From positions 4,585 through 21,255 of the forward strand of contig DBRL01000019.1 in assembly GCA_002305925.1 (NCBI GenBank): DNA of 16,671 nt, in the 5' to 3' direction. Position 1 is the stretch's first letter. Each line of letters opens with the position of its first letter. The position numbers were made by a program, and so were the translations under genes. Origin of the DNA: Candidatus Peregrinibacteria bacterium UBA1369 (lineage in GTDB: Bacteria; Patescibacteriota; Gracilibacteria; UBA1369). The notes under the pieces are model-generated. The model saw nothing but the letters and a program-made list of their open reading frames with translations. It made no database searches and was not told where the DNA came from. Shown here piece by piece: positions 1-12,000 of the stretch.

Positions 1-3000
1 ATCAACGGCAAGGGCGCCGTGCTGGCCTGTCCGGCCGGCGGCTTCACCGATTTGCCCAACAGCGGGCCGGTGGACACGACAGTTTACAATCCGGTTACCG
101 TAGTCAGCATACCGCTGGATCTGGACGGCAACGGCATACCGGACCAGGCCGACGGGACGATCAAACTGTCCATTCGTCTGGCCGACCCGGCGAAATCGAC
201 CCTGCGCACCGGCAGCAACGATCAGCTGAAAGTTATTGTCGAAGGATTGGATAAGGACGGACGGGTCAATACCACTGACAGCAGCAGTGAGGTAAAATTG
301 ACGCTGACCACCGTTCAGGGAACCGCTCCAGTCGCCACGATCATGGGCAAAGATACCGGGATACTGGCTTCCGGTCAGGCGACTTTTCTGCTCAAGGCCG
401 GCACCGGTTCCGGTACGGTTTCCCTGCAGGCCTCGCTGGTCACCAGAAGCAATGTGAGAAGCAGTCAACTGCCGGTCTATGTGACGGCGGACTCAATCAA
501 GCTGATGTCCTATCGTCGCTACAACAGCTATCAATTCATCAGTGGCGCACAGGCCGGCTACTCGATACTGGACGGAAATGGCAATCCAATCGCCGACGTG
601 GATCCGAAAACCGGCAGAATCAGCGTCAGCTCCGCCGATTATGAGCTGCGCGCCCTGCCCGCCGAGGGTGAAAAACCTCTGCGCCAGGCCGTAGTAGCCA
701 AGGCCGACAGCCGGGTGATGGCCATTTTGTATTTTGTGGTGGGTGAAGGTAAGCCGATTGTAATTGATGCTCCGCAGGTCAATTATTTTGAAGAATTTGC
801 CAATTTGCCGGGAGCGCGCCTGAAAGACCTCTCGGCCGGGGATTCACTGGGACTGCAAAGCGTCAACGACGAGGTCTCGCTGAAGGGGAATTTTTACATT
901 GTCGACGCGTCAAAGACAGCCAATCAGGGCCGCGTGGGCATGGTTGACCGGCGCGGCAATGTCTTTACTTCGCTGCCGCTGGCGGTAAAGGCCGGGACGG
1001 CGACAGATCCGGTGGTGTTTGTGATTGAGGACGGGCAGGGCAATCCGGCTTTTGAGCTTTATGCGGGCAGCCGTTTCGAGCTGATCACCGAACTGCCCTA
1101 TGAGTCGGTCAAAGAATTTTTTACCAGCGCGGCTTTGCTGCTGGCCCGGGTGACTGGCGAGGAGTTGACCAGTAACTGGCTCGGCCAATGGCTGGTGGAA
1201 AGGCGCATACCCCGTGCCCTGGCTCAGGCAAACGATACAACGGCGGACGATACGCCGCTGGAGGGACAGGCCGTGGATAAAAACAGGCTGATCATCCCCG
1301 ACAGCGACGGCGACGGACTCAATGACCTGGAAGAACTGGCCATCGGTACGGATTTAAACAATAAGGACAGCAACGGTAACGGTCGCACTGACCTGCAGGA
1401 TTTGCTGTCCGGCATCGATCCCCGACTGGAAGGCCGCGCTCTGTTCAGCGACCTGCAACCGGCCGCCGAGGGCTTTGCCGAAGTGATCAAACTGATGCGG
1501 CGCGGCATCATGCTGGCCGATACCCAGGGACGGGTTCGCCCGAAGGACAATATTACCAGGGAAGAATTCATCAAACTGGACCTGGGCGGAATCTGCGTGA
1601 TCTGCGATCGCTTCAGCGACAAAGTGAAAGAGCTGGTCTGGAAAGTTTATTCCAGCGCACCCTTCCCCGACAGCGATATCGGCGAGGAATACAAATATTG
1701 CGTGGCCGAGGGGAAAAACCGCGGCATCATCTCCGGTTACAAAGCCTTTGAGAATGTCGGCTACTATGTGCCGAAAGCCAATATCTCCCGCGCCGAAGCC
1801 ACCAAGGTGATACTGGAAACGGCCAGACAGCAGATTGAAAGTTTTCCTGATTTTGTGGTCAATGAAAACCTGACCGGCAAGCCCTGGTATTACAATTATG
1901 TGCTGACGGCGCAAAAAGAGGGTTTTTATCCGCGTGGACGATTCCCTGAACTGGATAGACAGGATGCCCAGGGGGTAGAGGACTTTAAAAAATATTTTGA
2001 CCAGCAGATTATTCTGACCGGTCAGGGGCTGCCCGGCGGACTGGCCAACAGCCAGCTGATGATCTGGCTGAATCAGCCGATCAGCCGCGTGGAATTTGCC
2101 ATCATGGTCTCGCGCTTCGCCGACAAATACAACTGTCTGGAAATTGACCAGGATGGCGACGGGTTGCCCGACAATTTGGAAAAATATGTTTACGGCACCA
2201 GCCCGATTGATGCTGACACGGACGGTGGCGGCATCAAAGACGGCGAGGAAGTGCTGCGAGGCAGCGATCCACTTGATCCGGCCGATGATTTTCCGACGGC
2301 TCCGACTGAGGAAAAGCCCCCGGTAGAGCCGGTAGTCGATCCCAACGGCGACCCGGACGGCGACGGTCTGACCAATGCCCTGGAGACAGAAATCGGCACC
2401 GACCCCAACGATCCCGACACCGACCAGGGCGGAGTCAAGGATGGTACCGAGTATTTGCTGGGCACCGACCCGCTGGATGCCGGTGACGACAGTACGTCCG
2501 GCAGCGGCAGCGGTCTGGAGGAAGATGGCGATGGGGCTTATCTCTCCGGCATAGAAATTGAGCCAAAGACCATTTATCAATTGCCGGAAGACGACGAAGC
2601 CATGGCCGGCAACATCAATACTGAAGAAACCGACCGCGTCCCGGCCGACGGGGAAAGCGTACTCTACGTAAGAGCCACGCTCTATGGCCAGGACGGCGCG
2701 ATCAAATCGGACGACAACAGCAGCGTGATCAAATTCGGCTTCAAAAATCCCGAGGACGGCAAATTTGCCGCACTGGCTCCGCTGAACGTCAAGGTAAAGG
2801 GAGGAGTGGCCGAAACCGTGTTGACCTCCAAAATCACTACAGGACTGCCAATAATAATCGCCTCCGTCGAAGGCGCCAATTATGCCAGCGACGAAAGGCT
2901 GATTGATGTGCATGCCCTGGACCCGGCCAAAGCGACCATTGCCGCAGTTTCACCGATTATTCCCAGCGGCGGACAGACGGTGACGGTGCTGAAAGCCGAA

Positions 3001-6000
3001 CTGCGCGACCGCAACGGCAATCTGGCCAATGCCGGCAGCTATACAGCCACTTTTGATCTATCCCACGGCACCCTGGCGGCAGACGCTGAAAGTACCGACG
3101 ACACCGCTTCAGCCACGCTGGCGCAACTGGAAAACCGACTGGACGAGGACAAATCCCAACCGGGCATACAGATGACTTCGGTAACGGGTCAATACGAGTT
3201 GCGCCTGACCTCCGGCGCGGAGCCCGAGGAACTGAAGGCGAGAATCAACTATCAGGATCCGCTGCAGCTTGCCCAGGCCGGAGTGAATAACACCACTGCC
3301 GACCTGCTCAATCTGGGAGCCCAGATTTTCCAACCGGGCAAGGTAACCGCCGAGACTGCCATCTCCACCCGCAACGACCTGCGCCTGGCAATCAGGCCGC
3401 AAAAACTGAACCTGCGCGCCGATCAGCGGGACAGCACCGAATTGGAAGTGACGGTGGAAAACAGTCTCGGAGAGCCGCTGGCGGGCTTCAGCGGGCAGGT
3501 GACATTGAAAATGCTCAATCCCAAAATGGGCGCGATCATCGATGCCGAAAAGTCACTGCCCGTCCTGGCGAAACCTCTGGAAAACGGCAGGGCGAAATTT
3601 TTGGTGCGCAGCTCGCTGAAAGCGGGTGATCTGGTTTTGACGGCAACAGTAAGCGGCCTGCCGATGATCAGTCAAAAATTAAACAGCCAGGCCTACAAAG
3701 CCACAGAGATTGTTTTGGAAAGCGATAAACTTCAGGTTGATGCCGATCCGGCGAAAATATACACGGTCAAGGCCAGACTCTATGATACGGCCGGAAATTT
3801 TGTCAAAAGTGACAATTCGACACTGTTGAATTTTTCCGTCGACCCCGAGTCGGCCCAATTCGTTCAGTCAATCTCCCCCACACAGATGACCGCTACCCAG
3901 GGTGAGGCCGAATTTGCTTTCCGAACCGGCACCCTGACCGGACCGATTCGTCTGCGCGCCAAAGCAAAAGACTTGCTGGACGGAACAATTGAAATTGAGG
4001 CGGTCAATAATTTCCAGGGACGTCAGTTCCGGGAGATAAAACCGAAATTTCTCTATGCCAACCTGCTGGGGGCGGCCTTCGGCGAGGCCACCACCACCGA
4101 TTACCTGGGTGGCTGGTTTGTTTTCAGCGGGAAAGTGCAGGCAGCCACGACGATGGTCACTGATCCGAAGCCGAAAGTCCGGCTGGCCGAGGTGACGCCG
4201 GCGGGCAAATTGATAATCACAGACAGCGGCAACCTGGAAAATTCACTGCAGGCCTCCGGATCGGATCGAGGCCCGGTCCGGCAGATCCTGACCGACCTGG
4301 TCAGCCAGAAAGAAATTCTGGAAGTAAGTATCGTCCCCAAGTCCCAAAGCCAAATCAAGCAGATATTGAGCACCGAGGAAGCCGATCTGGTCGGCGAAAC
4401 GGTCAATGTCCTGAACCTGGTTCCGGAGAATACTTCCTACACACTGCAGACCGATGAAAACAAAATCAGTCTGCTGCGCGAAGGGCAATTGGCTGCCACA
4501 GTGGGCAAGGACGCCCAGGTGATACTATACAGTCCGACCGCCACGTTGGAAGCCGAAGACGAAGTTAGCAGCTCCGCCGCCGTATGGCGGGTGAGCGACT
4601 TGGGAACTCCAGTATTGCGCATTTATCTGGGAATCGGTGATACTACGGACGTGAAAATGCTGGCAAGTGACGAGAAGGTGCCAAATCTGCCCGGAGTATA
4701 TCTGAAACAGTTGGCCACACTGCCGAAACGCTCCTATGTGCAGTCTTTTTCCGGCAATTCCAGCGCCGCCGCCAAAGGGTTTTATTATACCGATGAATCA
4801 CGCGAGCTGGACAAGAGTCAGGGGCCAGGACTAAATTATCTCTCGCTGGAATCCGCCGCGGAAGACGACGGAATCGGGCTGCGCGGCAACAATAAGAATG
4901 TCCTGCTTTTCGCCGCCGGCAACACCGTTGGGCAGGCCAATCTGCATTACGCCTCCGACGGCGGGATCGTACTGGGCGACCCGACGGTCAGGCTGGACAA
5001 CCGTACGGAGCCCGGCACCCTGGACAAACTCTATTCGGCCACCGGCTTCACCCGCGACATCGGCAAAATGCTGCTGGCCGGCAATGCGCCGATACGGGAA
5101 ATTAACCCGATCGACTTTGACAACGACGGAGACAAGGACCTGCTGATCGCCCATGCCGACGGTACAGTGCGACTGCTGGAAAACCAGAATCGTGGACACT
5201 CCTACCAAGACCGCGGCGATTTTCTCAGTTTCGCCAACGGCATCATCAGTCAGGCGGTGCTGGACCTGAACGACGACGGCTGGGAAGATCTGGTGGTGGC
5301 CACGGCTGACAGCTGCAAGGTCGGAGAAGTCTGTCTGGATGCCTATCTGAATGACCGCGGCAATTTTGTCCGCAGCAATCTGGAACTCGACGGCTATTCG
5401 GCCAAGAATAAAATTTACATGATCAGGGCCGCCGACATGAACCAGGATTCCTATCAGGACCTGGTGATTTCCGACGATACGGGTAACATTCGCGTCTTTT
5501 ACGCCCGACTGGGCCAGCTGAACCGGCAGGGCAGCCTGGTGGGAAACCTGGGAGTAAAAATCAATCAGGCCGACAATCTGAAAGAAGAAGTATTCGTCTC
5601 TTATGACGGCATGGCCGATAATCAACCCGGGCAGGCGGACGATAAATATTTCGAAAAACTGGTTCTGAAAGGTCGCAACGCCCAGGAAGACAAAACACTG
5701 GAAATAAAATCCCTGCTGATTGACGCAAAATTGGGGGTGAGCAGTACCAAAAAAGCGCGGGATTTGACCGAACCTCTCAATGTGCTGGCCGAAGGCGACG
5801 AAATTCAATACACCCTGACTCTGATCAATTCTTCCCAGACCGCTCTGCAGAACCTGCTGGTGGGCGACATAGTGCCGGAAAATGTAGAACTGGATGCGCA
5901 AAGTATTCAATGTACCGGCTGCAAGGGCGAGTTGAGTCTGGTGGAAACCGGCGTAAGCATGCGACCTTATTTGATTGCCGGCATCGATCTGCCGGCCAAG

Positions 6001-9000
6001 GCGACACGCACCATAACTTACCGGGTGACGGTGAAGTCACTGCCCAAAGTAAAAATCGCCGTAGGACAGAATCTCTCCAGTCTTTATCCGGTCAAGGACG
6101 GCTATCCCGACATCGCCGCCACGCCCGAAGGCAATCCGACCGGCAGAATAGTTTATTATTATTCAATCAGCAAAAACAACGCCACGGGGCAAGTCAACTA
6201 TGGCGAATATGTGAGCCCCGATCCGGCACAGAACTCGACAACCGGCTATCAGCCGGCCAAGGATTCCGAGGGGAAGACGCTGGGACTGGATTTGACCATG
6301 TTTGAAACGAAAAACGCCGATGGCGTGCCGCTGGCCATGCAGCATTATTTTGATTATGGCAGCTTCCCGGGACTGGATTTGCCCGGGGGCGGAACGAATT
6401 CCGGCGGAGGGGGCGGCGGTGGTGGAGGCACGGTTGGGGACAGCATTTCCTCGCTGCCGGGCGTGGGCCCGCTCTACGACGGCATCGGTTCCGCTCTGGA
6501 CAAGGCCGCCGAGGAACTGGAAGGCGCTATCTCCATGCTGACCTGTTCGGGCGGCTGCATACCGATGCCGATCAATTTTGCTTTCCTGGCCACCGGACCG
6601 ATCAACATGATGGGGGTGCCGGTCGGCTATGACCCGGGGACGCCGATTTTTGGTTGGGGGGCGCCGAATCCGTCTTGGGTCTGTACCGGGGCTTTGTGCT
6701 ATGCCTCGACGGGCGGGCGCATCTATCTCTCTCCCACCCTGACCGGCAAACTGGCCATGGCCGTGTGCACGGGGCCTTATCCGGTAGGTTACGGACCGGT
6801 GCCGGGCAACTGCTACACGATTGTACTGCCGGTCGATCCCTTTGCCGGCCTCTGCGATGAAATCGCCGGCGCCATGGAGGGCGCGCTGGGCGCGGCCAAC
6901 AATATGATTGCGGACAGCTCGGGAACAATCGGCATGTCCAATGACGGCAGTCTGGCCGATACGCCGACCGCCGACGGGAAAAATTATACCGGCGGCTTTG
7001 AGGCGGCCAGCAGCATGGGTAATTACGGCTTCAAGGTCAACGCCAAAACCAATATCCGCATGCCTGGTTTCCCGTCGGTACTGACCGACTGGCTGGACAA
7101 TCAGAGTTCGGAAATCATCAATAAGTTGACCGATTTGCCCGACATTTACATCTTGCTGCCCGATGTGATGTCGCCTTTCCGTCCGGCTGCTGACGGCGAT
7201 AGTGAGTCCGCAAAAGGAATTTCCGAGACGACCCAGGGCGCCAAAAAAGTCGGCAATGAGACGGTCAGTGAAAAAGGTCTGCGAGGCGTATTGAATGAAA
7301 TCAATAAAATCCCCTTGATCGCCATCCGTCCGCAGGAAGTGATTATCAAAATCCCCTCGCTGACGCCCGGGGAAATTGACCGCTTCGTCAATGACGCCAA
7401 ACAGTGGGTGGAAGACGAGAAATTTGAGCTGGAACGGGTACTGGCGATCTGGAAATGCGGCCCGTTCAAGGAGATGGTGCCAGATCCGGCTGGTGGCGTG
7501 GACGAGGATGGCAATCCAAAGATGGTGCCGGGCTATCAGGATGGCACGGATGCCCAGGGCAACCCGGTCATTGTCTATGGTGACCGCCCCTACAACCAGG
7601 TCTGTGACATGATCACGCTGGATATGACCAAGCTGATCCAGTCGGTGGAGAAGAATATTGAAATCATTGAAGGTTACAAACAGATTCCGCGACAACTGCT
7701 GGCCTGGAGAAATATGCTGACCAAATATGTCAGCCAAATCATCTGCTACATTGACGCGATCATTCAATTCTTTGTCGGCAACATTTCCAAATGGCTGACA
7801 CAGGCCAACGCCTGGGTTGACGCCGTGGCCACGCTGGTGGAGACAATCGCCACCTGGAAACTGCTCTTTGATCTGGTGATCGACTATCAGACCTCCTGCG
7901 ATGTCTGTACTTCGTCCAGATTCTCGCTGCTGGAACTGGTATTAAAACTGTTCGCCTTTATTCCCAGTCCACCGATTATTCCATTCCCCAAGCTGCCCGA
8001 TCTCTATCTGGATTTTTCACAAGTGCAGATGGGCATCAATATTCTCTGGCCGGACATCAAATTCCGGCCGGAAAAAATCGTGCTGCCACGTCTGCCGCGC
8101 ATTGTGCTGCCGGATTTACCAGTTTATAATTTTACCCTGCCGGCCATTCCACTGCTGCCGGATCTCACGCTGAGCCTGCCTGAACTGCCGGATCTGCCCC
8201 CGCTGACCCTTCCCGCCCTGCCCAATCTGCCTCCTCCACCGAAAATCCCCAAGCTGCCGGGTGCGGTTCAAGCCACCATCAGCATTCTCAAAAAAATCTT
8301 CAAGATTCTTTGTCTGATCAAGAAAGGCTTTATCCCGACCAGCGAAACCGTACTGAAAACCACCATTGAGCACATGACCGAACGCGGCCTCGACCCTCTG
8401 CTGCCGTTTGACCTGGGCCTGGCCTTCCAACTGCCGGGCATCAGTTACAACTATGTGGAAAGAATAGTTCTGACGGTAAAAATCGACCTGAATAAAGCCC
8501 TGGAATTCGGTCTGATCTATGACACGGTCAAGTATATGGCCGATAAACTGAACGCCATCAGTACCAATTTTTCGGCGGCGGCCAATTCCCTGTCCAAAGG
8601 GCTGGAGTCGGCAATGGCCACGGCGGCCGAGGGTGTCAATCAGTCCTTGGACGAAGCCGTGCCGGAAGGCAATGCCGGTGAGAAGCCACTATTGAACTGG
8701 CTGCCCGATGAAATCAACAATCAACTGGGACTCGACCCCCTGCTGGCGGCTGAATTCAACACCTTTGCCCCGGCCCTGGCCGAATCCATGGCAGCCCTGA
8801 ACACCGTTACCGCCGAACTGGAGACTACCATGAAGCAGTTTGAAAAAATGATTGAGCAAGATTTCCAGGATATTCATCTGGTGGCGGGGACCCAAACGCT
8901 ACGCCCGAATGAAGCCGCCGCCAACCGCACACTGGAGGAACTGGAAAATTTTGATTATTCCGGAGCAATGCTGGCCCTGGGGTCACAGTCCGGCGAATTT

Positions 9001-12000
9001 GAGCAGACTCGCCAACTGGCCGGGCTGCGGCAAAACCTGCTGGCCTTTGCCCAGGAAAATGCCAGAATCGACCGGGAAATCAACCTGGAAATGAGTGGCA
9101 ACGGCGATATTTCGCGCGTGGCCATGCTGCTGGCGGAGGCCCCCTCACTGGCGGAGACACTAGAGAAATCAGGCTTCGGAGCAGAGAAGCTTATGGCGGC
9201 AGAGCCAAAACTGGTAGCCCAGGTGCCAAGCCTGAACGATCTGGTCAATGCGGGAGGACTGCCGGCCAGCATGCAGAATCAGCCGGCCCCCAAGGGTATG
9301 TTTATTTACAACGAAAACCAGCAGGTAAATGAAAAACTGATTAGCTACCAGGAGGATCTGTCGTTGCCCAATACAATGAATTTCCTCGATACCGACAATG
9401 ATGGGGACAAGGATCTGGTCTATTCCTACGGCAACAATATTTACCTGAAAGAAAACTACAACAAAACCGGCAGTCTGGGCCAATTCTACGGCGGTCTGCC
9501 GCGCTACTTCGATCTGGAGACTTTCGTGCCGGCCGCCCAGCCCGTCCGCAACTTCAAGAGCGGCTTTAATGGCAATCGCACCGTGGACCTGCGCTGGAAG
9601 GCGGCGGGCGGCCTGATCGGCCGCCGCGGGCCCGCTGACGGCGGAACGGGCACCGGCTACGAGATACTGATCGGCCCGCGGCTGGGCGGCACGGCACATC
9701 AAGGAGTTACCAGCGATCTGCGCAGTGAGGGCCTGCTGAAACTGGTGGCGATAAACTCCCTGGCACAGGTCAGCGCGCTGACCACCAATTCCCTGCTGCA
9801 ACCCGACCCCAATAGCTATAACTTCCCGGCCTCGAGAATTCATGAATTGACGGCCAGCGAGGTGAACGGTGAAGTACGTTTCGATGGTCCGGAACAGCGG
9901 GTTCTGGTGGCAGGCGGACAGCGACTGGCCGTCACGGGCGGCCAACAGATTTTTGCCGCGGCCGACAGCGTGATCAAAGTGTTTGAGAATGGGACGGAAC
10001 GCGCGCCGCGCAAGCTGGCCGCCCGTGAGATGATCACCCTCCCCGGCAGTTTTGGCGGCAAACTGGAAATCGCTTTGGAAAGCGGCGCAGTCACAGTGAT
10101 TGATCCCGGCACAATTGTCGAAAACCAAAGATTGCTGCCAGGCGGCAAAATCGACCTGAACGTCAGATACCGATCGCTCAACAACGGCAGTGCTTTGATA
10201 CGGCTGCCCGAAAACGCCTATACCCGAGTGGATGCCGGTCAGAGCATGGAGATACTCGTTCTGGACAATCCGCAAAAGCCCGCCCTGACGCTGGAGCTGG
10301 AGAACGGTTTTCATTATGCCGTGGTTCGCGCCTTCTACCGCAGCGGTTTCCGCAGCCTGCCCTCACAAAGCCTCTTATTGGCGCCCAATGTATGTTCGGA
10401 CCGACAGGCGCCCATGCCACTGTCCGGCCCAGCCGAGCGCCAAGTAGCCATTTTCAAAAAGCTGACGATTGATGCCTCCAAGTCATTTGACAGTTTCGGA
10501 GAAATCAGCAGTTTTTATCTGGATACCGACCCGGAGACTGACAGCGATGGGGACGGCGACAAGCGTAATGACCGCAATCTGGGCCGCGACAGAAATCCAT
10601 TTGTCGACAGCAGCGGCAACGGCATACCCTACGACGACCTGGATGATCCGGTCTTTGAGGTCGGACCGTACCGGGATCTGAATACCAGACGAGTCGTTCT
10701 GAACGTGGTAGACCAATCCGGCAACAGCAGCCAGCAGGAAATCACCATCAACATCTATGTCCCGCTAATTTTCCTCGATGAGAGTTCGGGAAAATTGCGT
10801 TTTGACACCGAGGGCAATAGCGGCACGGTGAGCGGCTCGCTGGAGCCCCCGGAATCAGCAATGCCTCTGGCCATCATCCGCGACAGAAACGGAGTAAAAG
10901 ACCTGCTGCGCACTCCGGCGGCAGACAGTAACGGTAAATATTTTTCCGATCAGGACGGAAAATTTGTAGTCGAGGGGCTCAATCTGAAGGATACCGTGGT
11001 AATCCGCGATCAGAACGGACAAATTATTGCGGAAATCGATCCGGCAACGGGCAGAATTGTCTTGAAGAATCCCCTTTATTCCGTGGAGGCCCTGCCGGCC
11101 GAAGAGCCGCTGCTGCCGACGAGAGTGGTGGTAAAGGATCCCAACGGCAAAATCATCGCCACTCTCTTCATCGTCTCCAACGGTCTGGCCGATGTCGCAA
11201 TTGATGGGCCTGCCGCCGATTATTCAGCGGAAGCCGTCAAATCCTTCGATGGTGTACGCATCAAAGATCTGACCGCCGGGAAAACTCCTTCCTACGAAAT
11301 CAATTCCCTGGCCACGGATGACCAGCGTTTCCCCGGAGCGGTGGAAATTTTGGACAGCAGCAACTCCAGGCGCTCCGCCCTGCTGGACAAGGCGGGCAAT
11401 TTCTACATTTATGACAGCAGACTGAAATTGAATCTAAAAACAGCCGCCGACCTGAAAGAGCCAATGATTTTCCAGGTGGTAAACCAGGCCGGAGAAGCAG
11501 AGGCAAAAACCACTATTGCCGAATTTCACATTACTTTCAGCTCGAAAAATCCGATCACCATACTTGACCCGGCACAATTCAAACTGTTTACCGAACCTGG
11601 TGAGCCAAAAGGGCCTAAATTCGATACTGACAAGGACGGCATGCCCGACCTGTGGGAACAGCAGTATGGACTGGACTTCCTCAACCCTGCCGATGCGGCT
11701 GAAGACCCCGATAACGACGGGCTGACCAATCTGGACGAATACCTGGCCGGAACAGATCCATTCAACACCGACAGCGATGGGGACGGCTATGATGACGGCT
11801 TTGAAAAAACATTCGGCCGGGATCCCACCAGTCCGGCGGTTTCACCTTTTGATGATGTTAACGAAGACAACCCCTATTATGAGAGCATCATGAATTTCTT
11901 CCAGAGGGGCATACTGTCCGGCATCCCCGCCGGAAACAGGCTGCAATTCGGCTTCAACGAACCGATTGAACGCGCCGAGTTCGCCAAGGTAATGCTCGAC

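Noticed and set aside
19..21. GTG at 19 as the true start of the giant gene
   Set aside because: The frame is already open at base 1, there is no ribosome site before the GTG, and no signal peptide follows it, whereas the protein's modules imply export. The real start is upstream of the window.
1354..2913. 519-codon open frame on the minus strand
   Set aside because: It lies wholly opposite the SLH/TSP3/Ig coding region, whose modules are clear on the + strand. The translation has no recognisable domain, and GC-rich third positions readily leave long antisense frames open.
4831..5910. 359-codon open frame on the minus strand
   Set aside because: Opposite the FG-GAP repeats, which are unmistakable on the + strand; a shadow.
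6163..7767. 534-codon open frame on the minus strand
   Set aside because: Opposite the Cys-rich and helical part of the giant gene. It is rich in His, Arg and Gln as antisense shadows usually are, with no start signal or family match. The + strand frame continues intact on both sides.
9169..10314. 381-codon open frame on the minus strand
   Set aside because: Opposite the FG-GAP and Fn3-like regions; no domain or start signal, a shadow.
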